A stretch of DNA of 64,000 bases from Haemonchus contortus (GCA_000469685.2 LS997565.1:24484272-24548271), one strand, 5' to 3'; shown: positions 1 to 13,854, counted from the first letter of the stretch. Translations and numbers: made by a program. The notes: generated by a model from the letters alone, not told the origin.

Positions 1-1387
1 GGCGTATTGAATGCCTCGCTTTTGGGCTTCACTATGTTTTCCATGGGCCAACCGAAGTAAAAGTCGTGCCAATGGAAGATACATCCTCCCAGACAAGTTT
101 GGTAAAAATTAGCCGACCCTGGAGGGATGGTTGGCCTTACTGGCCAAAGTGAATATCGATACGGGATTCGATTAACAATATCAGGGGAAACATGAGTTTC
201 TTGGAATCTGTGGACCACGTTTCTCGTGAAGACCACGAGAACATCATTTATGTGGAATGCCTTTGCAGTTATTTTCGTTTTTCGTTGCACTCTACATTAA
301 CTCCAGGAAGTTGGTCGTAACGAAAACAACGCCCATTTGGGTTCAACGGGACCATGCCGCAATTATTGGCCGTTAATTGCTTCATGATAGCATGACTGGA
401 AGGAAAGGAAATATTGGTTGGCCATGCAAATATGTGTTCAAGTTAGATTCAGCCTATTCTGAAGAGAAATCCGGTTCATAGTGCATTCCGCAAAAAATCG
501 ATAATTGCTAAGCGTTACTCCTTTTTAGTTATACGACAAGGGGATGTTACCCAGATACGAATGGCTGAAATTCTTGGTTCTGGGGCTGGAATTTTCGGGA
601 GAATGTCGTTGTCGAAAAAGACGGAATTTCAGTGCGAAGGAATGCCCTGAATCTGCAGCAAAGAAATCTGCCAGACCATAAAGAGGGGAAGGTCGAACAG
701 TTAGCGGCTTAGGAGCTCCTATTACTGATTGTCATCTTGCACTAGGTCTCCACTGATCCATCTCATTGTCCTGAAAGGGGAAGACTTGCATGCATCACTC
801 ATTTTTCTCGAAAAAGGCGTAACCCTGAAACAATGAAGATCTCGTTGCCTTTTTAAAAGAAGAGATAGAATAGGAACACATCCCGGTGTGGTCGACACGA
901 GCTCAATTGCTTCACATGGAATGATTGGCTTTAATCTTTTTTTGCAATACGATGGCTAGCAACGCTCTTTCTTCCAATCTTCTTCAAATTATAATAATTA
1001 TATGTGAACAAATTTTCAAGGAGCGGATTTGAAGGGCTCCTTCAGGTGGTAGGGGAGAAGACGGATCGTACTAGGAGCAATGCCATATTTGACTTTGAAT
1101 GGGAAGGTTGAATTGTTTCATGCTTTTGGCACTGCTACTCATAAAGGTGGTAACATCGCTCTCAAATTGTCACAGCCAATTATATTCCGGCTAGTCATTT
1201 TCTGCTTTACTAGCGATTTCAAGGAAAAGTTCCTTGCCTTTAATTATCTGCACCTCTACCCAGCGGAATTCGTGAAGTAATCAGAATATTGGATTAAATT
1301 TCCAGGCTTTCCATCGAAATTTCTGAAAAACCCTTCTCTCTGATTGTCAATTTATTTTCTTTTCACAAATCAGCCACATTGTTGCAG
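1..1387. other. Upstream intronic sequence of the homeobox gene, with a dispersed repeat
   Basis: I see no exon here. In particular I could not find the CUT domain that should precede the homeodomain, so this stretch is read as intron. Bases around 45-115 resemble stretches near 2335-2405 and 42960-43040 (shared words such as CCAACCGA, AAGTC and ATCCTCCCA), which suggests a dispersed repeat with at least three diverged copies in the window. Confidence 0.4.
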
Positions 1388-4300
1388 CTTGCAAACGAAA
1401 AGAAGAACAACAAGTGCAGCATAATCAACCTCAGCCTCCTAAGAAGCCTCGCCTGGTGTTCACTGACATTCAACGGAGAACATTGCAGGTTGGTGCCTTT
1501 GTATTGGCCTGGTCGCTTAGTGAATTCACTAGTGATAGATTGAGGTTGTTTTTTTATCTACCGTGTTTTCTCGGTTCTCAGATTTGTAGAGTTTTAGCAA
1601 GGACACTTCTAGAAGCAAATATTTCCAAGAGCGAATTACTCGTCCTACAGTACCTCTTCTCTTTCCTCGTAGTACCATGCATTTTAGAATTTCTTTATTT
1701 TACGTAGTGTGACCACGCAATTGCAATCACTCAAAAACGTTTCATTCCAGCTGTATTGGCCAGCTGCACCAGTTGTAGCTGCACGTACCTCAATTTTTCT
1801 TGAATAGCATTTCCGCTAAGTTACAGTTTCGGAAATCTGTTTTGAGTAAGAAGTATTGATATCGGTCCAGTTCTGATTGAACGTAGAGCATGTGAATGTG
1901 ACATACTAAGCGGGTTTCTTAGTTCTGTAGCTCTGACAAATCCTAAAGTGCCATTTCTTTCTCGCTACAGCTCGCTGTGGGTGTGGCACTGCTGAGTCAT
2001 GGGTAAAAGTGCTTTGGTAAGCATTAGTGGGAAATTGCCTCTAGCCTATTCGTTTTTGAAAATTCTATGTTCATTTCTTAGCATCGTTGGGATGATATTT
2101 AGTGGAGATCCTTTGGTACAGGTTTCAGGCATTTCTGCCTCACCATACTCACCTACTAGCCTATGTAGTAAACGAGGATTTTCCCCAAGCCAAGAGAGGT
2201 CAGACAAAGAAGTTCGGCATGAAAGAATAAAAGTCTCCTGGCGTTAAACATTTCCATCTGAATGATGAGCCCTCACATTCGACTTCAGTTAAGAATCTTA
2301 ATGGGGTAATGCATGAATATTTGGCCTACTCGATGACTTGCGGGATGCCAACCGATGTACAAGTCAGTGCTTATATCCTCCCACACGAGCCTAGTACCAA
2401 CTCTAAATTCCCACTTTCCCAGTACTATATAGAGACGAGAGAAGTTCTTCCATTTAAGGAAATATGACGAACGCAAATTCAAAGCGGGCCCTTGCTTCTA
2501 ACATTGGCGGCATAACCCTACTTCTGAATATATGTAATTATGGATGCAGGTAGTGCGTTAGTTGCAGGTTACGTAGCAATTGGGCTTCGTAGGACTTGTA
2601 CCTGTGTTACTGTAAAGACCAGATGTCAGTTTCGAAACTCTTTTTTTTTTCTTTGAAAAAAAGAAAAAGTTTTTTTCTTGCAATAGTACACTGCAGCTTG
2701 TGAGGTTACATTGACATTTATAAATTACCGACAGCAGGTCAATGCGCTCAGTTGGTACGAGTGCGAATGGCAATTATTTATTTATTCACAATGACGTCTT
2801 TGTGTCTTTTCTGTTTTTTCACGTTCCCCAGACGAGGATCAATTGAAGCATCGTGGTTGGAGAATTTTCGATCAATCCCCCCCCCCCCCCTTTGTTGGAA
2901 GCCTGTCTAATGAAGTACCCTCTTCCAAAGTTGATTGGGATGCATGCCTATGGCAGACATCCAGTCGAGTTCTAAGCCTTCTAAGAGTGCACGCGTAATC
3001 TGTCCGTGGAGCCTCCAATATTCATTAATTGCGATTTTCCTCGGAAGATCACAAAAACACTTTTTTTTCCTAATCAGTATGCTTCCACTCTTCATTCTTC
3101 ATATCCGCATTCATCGAAAAAACGGCTGTAGATAGGAAATTTTGATTTGCGATGTGCATCGAATGTCTTATTGGGGTTACTGAATTTCGGAAACAACATT
3201 GACTATCGAACATGAAATAGATAGTGTATGATTAGTTATGAGCTACCAGTTGGGCTACACCGTTTCCGCGTGCATCATTCATTATCCAAGTAGCTATAAA
3301 TATGTTTGGGCATTTCTTATCCGGGCTCTTTCCCCGAGAATCTGGTCTGTCTGTAGGCCATGGCGGATATGTCGAGCTGTGAATTCTTTTGGGCAATACC
3401 GCCCGCTGTGGTGCTTTCCCTCCGCGAGCATGTCGCTTTCATTCGATTTGTATACTCCTTCTTTACTGATGCTCATCTTTTCGCGGTGTCTGGGCCGCTC
3501 GGGAAACCGAGTCAAGAAGTTTGGCTCTTGCACAGCCCATTTCGCTTCAATGTTCAGAGTCTGTTGAGTTCACATGTGCTCTTTTCGTCTTGCCCCATAC
3601 TCCACCCATCCGAATGTCCAGGTGCTCAGGATGTTTCCTCTGAAGATGCGGAATTTCTTGCCAGACAGGCAGTCGCTAGCGCTCCATTTATAGAGTAGGA
3701 ATCATTACCAATACGCCGATTCTCACGTTTCCGAATCTTCTGTATCCATAGAGTGCATGTGATTCCACTTTCGACGTATTATGAAAGTACATAAAATCGG
3801 ATTGAGTGGAGTCACCAGCTTCATAAGCTGGAAGTTGCAAGAAAAAGTGGCAGACGTTGCTACAGAAGCAATAGAGTGACAAAAGCAAAGCAGTAGAGCA
3901 GTTCCTATGACCTTAAGGAATTGGCCACCTCTCAGAAGTGCTCACTTTCTGTCGTACAACTGGGGGCCTCTTGAAAAGCATCTTCGCATTGGGAAAAGCG
4001 ATGGGAACAAGTTTAATCTCCTGTTCACTGCTCTTCTTCGAGTCGCTATGACTTCTATTCGTCTTTCCCATTATGAAAAAGCTTTGGGAACCAAACTGCG
4101 CGTGACTCCCCGCTGGACGCTCTTCATATTCTGTATTAAGTCCAGTTAATGGTGCAACGCTTGCGGGATTTCTCCTTTTGTAGTAATTCAGAGGAAGTCG
4201 TCTTTCGATTTAGATGATTTACTCACATACCAAACGGTGGATTCGTGAGGTTGCTCTGGGAGAATTAGCTCGTCTGTAGGACGGACCACAACCAAACATT

Positions 4301-7300
4301 AATCACTAAACCTTTGCGTTTCAATGAGGCTTCCAGTTGGAAGGAAACGTAACCATTTCGTCCTCATACCCACACTATCAGTGGAAAATGTGCTCGAGGT
4401 GAACCCGCGATTTCCTCGTTTTTTCCTTATGCTGCTCTCTGCCTGGGGTATGGGATCGCTAAGTATTATGTGAACGCACCTCCATCTCCATTATAGGGTC
4501 CAGATTTTGTTTTGTGTGGTTTCTTGTTTATTCGAAGTTTGCGCTCTTTGTGCCAACACTTTGAGCTTTTTACCTTTATTTTTCTGCCAGTCAGCAGTTT
4601 TTCAACCGTCACTTTTTTCATATTGGATTCCTCACCTTTTGTTTTTCGTGGTAGTGTCTGAGAAATGGAATAGGTCTTGGAATAAGTCTGGTATCAGAAT
4701 ATCTGAGAATATCTTAACTTTTTTATCGATGCCTTTATTTGTTCATTAATCTTTTGAGCGAGAGATAGATTATTCCTTCTACAGTGAGCTGCATACTAGT
4801 CGATTGACAAAGGCTAGCATTTTTTGATTTGATGTAGTTGGGTCCTTTGTTCCCCTTGCCTATACTGTTTCAGGAGCTCTGGATTTGCTGCAGTTACAGT
4901 CCTCGCCTTCGGAACTTTGTTTTTAAGTTACATCTCTTAAATAATTCTCTCTACAATTACGTTCATTTCTCACTTGAAGTTTCTCGTGATCGCTCTACAG
5001 CTCTCTCACTAATTCAGTAAACAGTACTTCTCTTCTGGCTTCTTTTTTCGTATTGATTTCACTTGTTGAGTCCAATCCATTTTCGGTAGGCATGATATAT
5101 TTGGGAGCAGTTTCTTGAAAGTTGTCAAATGCATTCAAGGGTCTCCCTAGCTTCATTAAAGCGCCGTAGTAAGGTCTCTTCCCTTGAGCTTCGGACTCCA
5201 TCGCTTCACTTATCCCTGTGGCCTTCTCAGTACTTGTCCATACTATCGCTGATGATTTGTCAACCTCAGTCCGACAGAAGAGAAGGTCTGCTACTAATAG
5301 TAATGAGCGTGGAGTTCAGGCGGGCGCAGTAGATAGAATTTAACTTGTTCAAAGACTGGACCTCATTTCCTTTCTACCAAGAAGGTCTGAGTTCATTTTG
5401 CTTATATAATACAACTTTTCCATCTGTTTCAATTCACTATCCGGAGTAAGATCGAATGCAAGCGACTTCATAAATTCTATGATCCTTCTGAGCTCATATT
5501 GATATATTTCATGGATGCCTGAGAAGATACAGCTGAAACTGCTGGAACTATGCATAATGCTAGCATGTTCTCTGGTCCTTCAGCTACTTGTTCCGGCATA
5601 AAGCCAAACTGCTCCTTTGAATCGGTACAAGTTCCTTCAAACTTGTGTTGATGGAGCGATTGTACAAATTCATCTTGTGAACAGTCAACCTGATCCCACG
5701 TACCTAGTTGGGTCGGAACACTCACTCCATCGCGTCCCTCTTCCGCTTGAAGATGGTGCTTGTTCACACCTGTAATGTATTGTACTGCCCCTTCGGCCCT
5801 TCACGTATTTTTCTGCTCCTTCAGACCTCTTGGATTCTTTTTTTCGTCATAGTGTTCGGGTGAGTACCTGAACACTCTCTGAACGCCTTTCATGCCTCAA
5901 TTTATAGCCCAGACGGGCGAGTCGAGCTCCGGATCAATCTTAATCTTGCCTATTGCTTGCTACGTTTTTATATTCGTTGCCTTCATTAAGGCAGCTTGGT
6001 GAGCCATCTACAACTTCTAAAGGCAACTAGGTCTTCTAAAGCCAGTCCATTGATTTTCTCCTGCCTTTCAACTCATTGGACTTCATCTTTTCAGAACCAA
6101 AACCATCGTACTTGTGCTACTTGTCTCCTCGGAATCTCCCCGATTCTCCCCCATTCCCCTTGTAGGATGACTTTAACAACCTTGCCATCAGACCTGCTGG
6201 AATCTTTCGGAATCTGAACACCAGCTTGCAGTATCCTTCGTTCGAGGTCCTTTTTTAGGGTTGGTGCAGCTTCTACCACGTGATCCTCCGTTCTTGCCCT
6301 TGATTTCTTGGAAAGCTCATGGGTATGTCTGCTAGGAGAGGCCTGTGTTGCGGAGCTAGTTTTTCCTTTATGTCCTCTACATTATCGATTTTCACTATCT
6401 TCATTGTGAGTAAAAAAATTCATTGACTATGGAAAGTATTGTTTTTTTTCTTGCGTCTATTCACGCTCTTCCCTGGAGTCAAGTCTCCCTTTGTGAATCA
6501 AACTTCTTAACATCTCATTACTTTGAATGATCTGGAGTATATTTACATACTGCTACGTACTTCGATGATGACAATATTTCTGGCACGTTTACAATACGAA
6601 GGCGCGAACTAGATTCTTATAATTCCTCCGGATACGGCTGATTCCCAGACATTAGTTTCCCTTTTATGCTTACTTCTATACTTGGATTTCGATTTTCGAG
6701 CTTCAGTCTAACATAATTTTGCAAGAAGTTTCGCGCAGTAAGGTGTCTAGCGTATTTCATTCAAATGGAAGCTGTAGAATACTTTCGTTTTCAGCGTGTT
6801 CTTTCGAACGAAAGAAATTTGGTGAAAACCCTTCTGTGACCAAGTTCTTTACCGATGGTTTTCTATTCCATTTTTTGCCGCTCAAAATGTCATGGCTTCT
6901 CATTCTAAGCGTTTCTACTGTCAACCGAACATTACGCTGATAGGGTTTGACTGGGGTAATGGAAGAATTACGGACACAATTTGACAGTCTGAGGCTGCGT
7001 ATGCCCTGCGCTCGTCGTCCGCCATCATATCCCCCATCAACGCAACACGTTTCCCAAGTTACTTTGTCTCCAAGTGTCAGCAATTCCAGAAATTCCTCTG
7101 AAATCAAGAGAGCGCTGGGTTCTTCAGTTGCATTTTGTTTTTCAAAAGGAGTTGCACTTTTTCCTGAAATGCATGTGAGAAGTTGAGTGGAAACCTATTT
7201 GTGAAGGTCATTGGCACATTCCTACGCTTTCTGTTAAAAATGGAATTTTGGCCAAACGGCGATCCTTGAACGTTTTTTTCCTTCGCTATTGATCATGATA

Positions 7301-7634
7301 TATGTGCAGCAGTAGAGAACAATACCCGCCTTTTCAGGCGATCTTCAGAGAAACGAAAAGACCGTCGCGAGAGATGCAATTGACGATCAGTCAGCAGCTT
7401 GGATTGGATCCCACGACGGTAGCCAACTTTTTCATGAATGCCAGACGGAGAGGCCACGATCAGAAAGCTGACGACGACATGAGCACCATCAGTGGTGGCA
7501 GTAATCACTGCTTTGACGAGCAGGTAGTGAATGGCTCTCTACAAGAGATTTCTTACCTATCTGACTTTAATGATTCCCCTGATTTGCAGGTGCTGTCTCC
7601 TCTGCCACCAACGCCAGTCTTCGAGCAGCTCTGA
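1388..7634 (+). CDS. ONECUT-class CUT-homeobox transcription factor, 3' end (two exons)
   Basis: The last two exons of a nuclear DNA-binding transcription factor. Exon 1388-1488 follows a TTGCAG acceptor and ends at CAG|GTTGGT. It reads CKRKEEQQ, a proline/glutamine linker, then KKPRLVFTDIQRRTLQ. Exon 7338-7634 follows TTTTCAG and continues in phase with AIFRETKRPSREMQ, then LDPTTVANFFMNARRRGHD, and stops at TGA 7632-7634. Together they form one complete homeodomain split after helix 1 begins. Phe at homeodomain position 48 and Met at position 50 (NFFMNARRR) are the family signature of ONECUT/HNF-6 proteins, which carry a single CUT domain upstream. CKRKE is the usual stretch just after the CUT domain, so that domain lies off the left edge. 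The tail after the homeodomain is short and acidic/serine-rich. Nematodes have several ONECUT paralogues, so I do not assign a symbol. Splice sites are inferred, but both phases agree. Confidence 0.9.
1489..7337 (+). other. Large intron of the ONECUT gene
   Basis: A 5.85 kb intron between GTTGGT (1489) and TTTTCAG (7331-7337), splitting the homeodomain codons. It holds short unsupported open frames on both strands. On the - strand, 6420-5000 has loosely coding-like peptide stretches (for example 6091-6279 and 5477-5767) separated by stops. They may be an old retroelement, but I recognise no domain. A poly-C run lies at 2878-2890. Confidence 0.7.
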
Positions 7635-10061
7635 TAGGTCCCGATGTCGTCAAATATTGTAGTTGTGATGGTTATCCTGGACGTATTTCTCTTAATTCCC
7701 TTGCCTTATCGTCTTCGATTTGTGACCGCGTGTGTGTTCGCGAAGTGCACGACGTTCTCGCAGCAGTCTGGTCTCGTGCTGAGAAAGGGTTGCCAGTGTG
7801 CATTTTTTCTGTAACATTGATCATTGAATAAGCCGGAATTCCTGTGCCATAAGAAGTGATACTGAGAGCAACAGCTCAAATATCGCGACCTAAATAATTT
7901 GTCTTATTTATTTACTTTTCTCGTCATTTTTGCTACTCATTATATTTAGTGCTTTGAAATTTTCATTAATCGATTTGGATCTCTAGATTTTGTAATAAGT
8001 TTGACGCGAATCTCCCACACTTCCTTTCCTCGCTCACACCCTTTTACCGTGAGTCCGTGCTTTGGCAGAGTTCTCAATCTGCCCTCAGTTGTCTCACTTA
8101 CCTGTATTATTGTTGCAGTTCGACTAGGCTTTTTGTTCTCGAAGCGCCAACGCTCAGGTGTGGCTCGTGTGGCCAGACCGGTCAGGAATTAGCTCGTCGC
8201 CAGAGAGATTTATTCACTGTCACGCTTCCTAGTCTTACCCATCTCATCAGCATCATTCTAGTCTTCATTCCAACCCACTGTTTCCGATCTCTTCTCTGAG
8301 TCTCTACTCAAGTCACATTAAAAGCCTCATTTTCACTTTTTTTAGCGTACTTCCATAGCTTTATATTTTTATTGCTAGTCATTTGTTATCTTTCGATTAA
8401 CGTAAATATATGTATGTAGATCTAACTTATTCATGAATTTGTGATCAATTTGATTCCTTTGGTATTTGTTCAGCGCAAAGTCTTCTTCAACGGGGATATG
8501 ATTTATGGCAAACACGCCACTGAATTGTCGTGGCTGCAAAGTGTTCAAGCAGAAATGAATGGCGAGAGTGAATGATTCTTTTTGCTGTGCGTCAGTATCA
8601 CCTACTTATAGACATGAAAAATTTGTGTTAGGCTCAAGTAATGAATGGTAAGGAGTAGATCTCGTCGGTTTGAGAACTAGCTTACTCAGACGAACCGTTG
8701 AAGTATTAGGCAGACATTGGGGGGACGCCAATGGGAGAAAGGCACAGATCGTGATGAAAACGATTCCTGAGATATCTCCCTAGGATGAATCTCTGATCTC
8801 CAAAGAGAGCGTAAGGGACGCTGTTTAGCTCAGATAGGTCGTAGTAGAGCCTCAAACCAGAAGAACTCAACAACTCTATCGTTCTTCCATTATGACGCTT
8901 CTTTTCGATTAATATAACTTTTACCAGCTGTTATTATCGTCGTTTTTTGTATCCATGCTAATACTTACGATTCCGTCGTGTTGCCTCTCCTGGCCTACTC
9001 TTTGAAGGACTCAATAGAGCACAGGCAGGACGACCGTTACTCCATTACCGATTACCGATTAGCGTTATTCCACACGCTGCAAAGAAAAGCTGCATGTATC
9101 CTTGCTCAGTAGATGGAGTTGCCGAACTCGTTAGCTTCATCAGATTTCATAGGCCAAGGTTATGAAGCATAGGTCCAGCGATATTGCAATCGCAGGGACC
9201 AGGGCGATGCAGAGTGAACCCCTTGGAAGGTCAAACTGTAACAGGACGGCTTAAACCAGTTGGCTTTACTTGTTCATGAACTTTCTAGAAGAATAGCAAT
9301 CAAGCTTCAAGCAGTCTACTGGACTACAATGACTCAGAGACATCACTGGCGCTTTCACGATGAACTCAGTGCTCTAAGAAACGGTCAGAAGTGCAAAACA
9401 TTGCTTTCCACCATCTGAAATTTGCCTTTTCTTTCCATTTCGCATAACACGTAAAAATGGAAAAGTTTTACGCTTGATATCAATGGTGCAGCGAATTGGG
9501 TTGTCCTTGTCTTCTGAAGCTACTCAGTTGCATACAGCAATAGTGATTGTCACTTCCTTTTGCTTATCTCCATTCCCACTGACTTAACCGTTCCTAGAGT
9601 ACAAATTTTTGTGAAGAAATTTTTCATCAAGCCTACGCCATACCCTGTCAGCATAGCGGAAAAGTTTTGTCCGATTTCGATAATAAGCTTTACTAGCACG
9701 AAACCACAGGAATAAAGACATACACCATCTTCGTCGACCACTTTCTGTCAACGTCAAGACAGTTTGTACATGCCGTCTTTCCGAAAGACTGGGCGGCCAA
9801 GTACAGCATCAACACAATTCTAGCAGGGACGCGAGTATTTAAGCTTTTTTTGTGAAGTCAAGTAGTTAGTCCAAAAAATCCAGTAGTCGGTCCTGTCCTC
9901 CTATCATAGCATTTGAGATGAAATTTTCAACTTATACAAAGAGACGGTGCCTACGACTATTATCTTTTTCTCTGCCTGGTCGCTCTTACTGAATGACATT
10001 TTTGGCAGAATCCCAGCTCGAATACAACAGTCTTCTCTCTTGACCGATAGAACTGCTACTA
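7635..10061. other. Intergenic, no gene recognised
   Basis: 3' flank of the ONECUT gene followed by unassigned sequence. Only short open frames without recognisable domains occur. I saw no perfect AATAAA signal close behind the stop codon. Confidence 0.5.
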
Positions 10062-10940
10062 TTAGGTTGGAAGGAAAGTCCTGCAACACAATGAAGGTCT
10101 TTTTCAAATAATTTCTGAAATTTTCCCGACCAATCAATTTTTGGAAATATATTCACCAAAGAGGTCAACAACCTTCTGTTATACTTTGAGTAAATCACTG
10201 ATGCCTTTTATCCAGAAATGAGGAAGCTGTGGCTCAAAGAAGTAATTGACTGCCGTTTTCAAGTCACATTAAGTTACGATTTTTTTCCACAACCGGATGC
10301 TCAAAAAGGCGGAGCGCATGGTAGGTAAAAGGGGCGACACTTAGGATGTACGACTGATGAACAACCTGGAACCAATTGGAATCGTAGAAATTTGGACGCG
10401 TGTTTAAAGCGAAATTTCGACGTGCACTGTCCCTCTATAGGGACCTCATTTACGGTTTTGATCGTCCTTTTCTAAACCCGTTGACCAAATTTCGGAGTTC
10501 ATAGGGGTAAGCGATAGCTGTGTCCATCTAGTCTGGGTTTAGCAACTCATGGTGGATGGATCCCTCCAACCTCCATTGAATCAAGGGACGATGCTTGCGT
10601 GACTTCGAAGGCTAGTATCTCCTTCAGTGAAGCGATCCAACCGATTGTTGACTGTTGATCGGTGAGCTGTGCCAGCATTGAATAGGTTGCTGGTAATTTG
10701 AGCAGTTGCACCCGCGTTTTTCCCTTGGCGTGCTTAGTAGAAGGTGATGGTACGAATCGGGTGTTGTCCATTCATTGACCGTAATGCTGCCAAAACCCAC
10801 ACGCGTGCCCTTATTTACTCATGTGTTGATTACCTGAGAAACGTCCTACAAGTTTGTCACCCTTGCTACTGTGTTCACGCTGTTGATACAAACTGCTGAC
10901 GCTTCGAATTTTTTGTTGCAGGACTTTCCTTCCAACCTAA
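10062..10940 (-). mobile_element. mariner-type transposon, decayed and internally shortened
   Basis: The ends carry a 27-bp inverted repeat starting TTAGGTTGGAAGGAAAGTCC, flanked by TA on both sides (10060-10061 and 10941-10942). This is the TTAGGTTGG start and TA target typical of mariner elements. The 879-bp body is shorter than the usual 1.3 kb. On the - strand, about 10330-10100, a broken frame reads like a mariner transposase C-terminus (a stretch similar to DLKTAVNYFFEPQLPHFW, then ISDLLK). No catalytic DD34D block could be recovered, so it is an inactive copy or a MITE derivative. Confidence 0.75.
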
Positions 10941-11183
10941 TATTATATGGTACATACTTGCATCATTCGCAGCATTGCTGCTATTGAATGTTTCGTGACG
11001 AATGAAAACAATGTCGGAGCACCCGCCTGCGTAATTTCATGAAAAATACCTTAGCCGTTTCGATACACACAAATCCTGAGCATCTGATTCCGGTTTCTGA
11101 GCATAAAGATGAGAATATAAATTCAGAAGCCGTCAGCTTCCGTAGGGTTAAAGCCGAATGCTACTATCAATGTACTACTACAT

Positions 11184-12303
11184 ATATTCCTTACTATATA
11201 TAAAGCGCCCTGTCTGTCTGTTTGTTTGTTTGTATGGAAATTCGATACAACCTGAAGAAACACCTCGAGAAGTCGGGTGAAGTTTGGAATGGGTTGAGCA
11301 TAGGGTAAGTGCAACAGAGCACATATAAACCTAGCGGAGCTCCGCCCCTAGGGGGCGGGGCATGCGCCGGCATCGGGCAGGGTCATGGGCCAATTCTTCT
11401 CTTTCGGTCTCATAACAGTCCAGACGCCGGGAAAAAATGTGCAAAGGTGAGGGATGGGTCAACAACTAAAATAAAAGAAACTCACCGGCGGTGGGCGGAG
11501 CGTTCTCGCAGTGGGCGGTACTTTCTACAGAGATTCGTAACTCGATTCAACGAAGGCGTCGAGGCCAGCAAAAAAAGTAAAAAGGGTGAGTAAGGCTTTA
11601 TGCGTGCTGGGCAGGCATAAGCTTAGCGAAGCCCCGCCCATCGTAAGCGGGGTGTGCGTTAAGGTGAAAGCCACTCCTCAAAAGTGAGTGTAACTTCGTT
11701 CGGAAATGTTATAGAATGCGGAAAAAAGTGGTTAAAGGTGATGGGACAAATGTGGTCAAATCAGGAAAGTGGGCGGGGTTGGCACCAAAGTGGGCGGGGC
11801 TCAGATCAAAAATTTATAACTCCATTCAGAAACGTTCTGGGATGCGGCAAAAAGGTATCAAGGTGTAAAAGAACAAATGTGGTCAAATCCCGAAAGTGGG
11901 CGGGGTTGGCACCAAAGTGGGCGGGGCTTAGATCAAAACTTTACAGCTCTGTTCAGAAACGTTCTAGAGTGCGGGAAAAAAGTGGTTAGAGGTAATTTAA
12001 CAAGTGTGGTCGAATCTTCGAAGTGGGCGGGGCTGGCACCAAAGTGGGCGGGGCTTAGATCTAAATTTCATAACTCTGTTCAAAAACGTTCTAGAACGCG
12101 GGAAAAAGTGGTAAGAGGAATTGGAACAAATGTAGTTAAGTCCTCGAAGAGGGCGGAGCTGGCACATGGAAGAGAGGCTACGACCAAAAATTCATCTCTT
12201 CAAAAACTTTCTGGAATGCGGAAAAATGGTTTGGAGCAGTCAAAAGAAGGATGGTCAAGTTTATTGTGGAAAAGGTTTCCACTAAGGTGGACGGAGCTAT
12301 GAT
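11184..12303 (+). repeat. Helitron-like satellite block with 127-bp tandem units
   Basis: The block opens with TCCTTACTATATATAAAGCG, a short TCTG/TTTG microsatellite and a GC-rich segment. A tandem array follows with a period of 126-127 bp: the word AAGTGGGCGGGG or its variant starts at 11767, 11894, 12021 and 12147. Each unit also carries TTCAGAAACGTTCT-like and GGGAAAAAAGTGG-like words. Open frames across it (11684-12302) are products of the repeat, not genes. The TC...TATATA start recurs at 28211 and 52013. Confidence 0.7.
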
Positions 12304-13261
12304 CAACCGCTAACAACTGTGCTCAAATATATCGAGCGTGATGCTATCAGCAGTTCAGCGTTTGAATCTAGAGAGAACTATCTTATTCTGATTATCCAAC
12401 ATTCCGCTGAATGACTCCATCGTGGATAAGTGGCCGTCGACATATACTGTGCGCGTTAGCGTGCATAGCCAAACTGGTCATAGATAATGGCCTGCTTTGA
12501 GAATGAATACGTACTCGATTCCTATCGGAAAATTCGGGATATTCAAACACCGGGCGCTACGGAACACAGCTTACGGATAGATTTTAAGCGTTGTTCGTGT
12601 TTTAAGACGAGTCATCCCTGACCCTTGAAGATGCTCAAAATCTACCCATAAGCTTATAAGATAAGACCCTTGCACCCTTTATCCCAAAATGTTGTATTAT
12701 TTGAACTGGTAATTGATCATACGCTGCAGCTGAAACTACCGGTCACCGCGAAGTGCCTTTCTATGCAGACCGTTAATAGAATTGCACCTTTCTTCTTTCC
12801 TACGCTCTTTCGTCTCGAAAGCGAATTCGAGGGAAAGCATATTCGTTCGCAGTATGTATCAGGTTCTGAATCGACGGATCACCAGATGCCTGACAAAGAT
12901 TACATGAAATGGCTCCAATACTCCAGAAGTTGTACTAAATACCGAAAAGGAGACGTTAAAGCACAATTTTCCCCATAATCAAGTGATATGATACGAAATC
13001 CATTGAGTTCCTTTTTGAGGTAACATCTGAAGTGCTCTATCTCTCGGATCTAATCACCTCGTTAAACTTCACGAACTTCATCGCCTTCTTCTTATGAATT
13101 TATAATAAATCGGAGGGACAGCTTGAGTCCAGAACCACACCGAGACATGCCTTTCCAACAAATAGTAAACGTTAGATCTAGGGCTTCCTTCACTCCAAGT
13201 TCTCCGACTGTTGCTTCGTCCGTTACTGTCCTGGAATCTTTTTTATCCTACTATTAGGTTC
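12304..13261. other. Unassigned
   Basis: No recognised feature. A 102-codon frame at 12670-12978 ends in a lysine-rich, exon-like stretch, but it has no recognised domain and no convincing splice partners. Confidence 0.3.
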
Positions 13262-13475
13262 TTTTGGTTGTGGTGCAGTAGGAACGACATCGTCGCGTCG
13301 CGGCGAGAGAGACGTCGCGCGCAAAATGCAGCATCAAGTTAGAAATAGAGGAACAAAGGAATAACGGTAGAATTATGCCAGAAGTAATAATCGCATAGCG
13401 ATTGAGCTGTATGAAGAACGCTAGTAATGGCGGCAAACGAATGGTGGGCGACAGTCGCGTGCGTCTAATCTGTTA
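13262..13475 (+). repeat. Dispersed repeat, copy 1 (partner at 40049-40275)
   Basis: Strongly similar to 40049-40275: both contain GTGGTGCAG, TCGCGTCGCGGCGAGAGAGA, GCGCGC, then a GGAACAAAGGA/GGACCAAAGGA word, AATAATAAT or similar, and TTGAGCTGTATGAAGA. The two copies lie 27 kb apart in the same orientation. The element class is unknown. Confidence 0.7.
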
Positions 13476-13854
13476 CACAAAACCGTCCCTACTGCCCATC
13501 TCCCAGTCTTTTCCTCCGTATTTGAACCTTCCGTATTTCGTTTGCATGGATATTGGTTCTTCGCCATCACGTGTACGTGAAGTGTAAATGATACTCTTTC
13601 ATCGTACTGGCTATCACTCGCCAACCCTGCATGTGCAGGTCACAGTGCCGTCCGAAAATTCGTTGTTAGTAGACCGTAGTACAACTTCTTCAGGTCCCAG
13701 CCCCGTCCCTCTGGGAGGACGGAATCTGAGCGTTGGCGTCAAGCAGAGGATGGTGATGGTGCATACCCTCTAATCTTCAGGGTAATTCGCTATTGAGATA
13801 TTTACAAAAAAGTCTCAAGAAAGACATTATGCACCAACCGAATATATCACACAC

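Noticed and set aside
1..950. Decayed Tc1-like transposase near 530-660
   Set aside because: A helix-turn-helix-like string was suspected, but no catalytic motif or terminal repeat could be found.
5000..6420. A - strand gene inside the ONECUT intron
   Set aside because: Peptide pieces are separated by stops in all frames and match no family I can name.
11684..12302. Frames of 101 and 141 codons with repeated SGRGWHQSGRG motifs
   Set aside because: They follow the 127-bp satellite period; the repeat is DNA-level, and no start or homology supports a protein.
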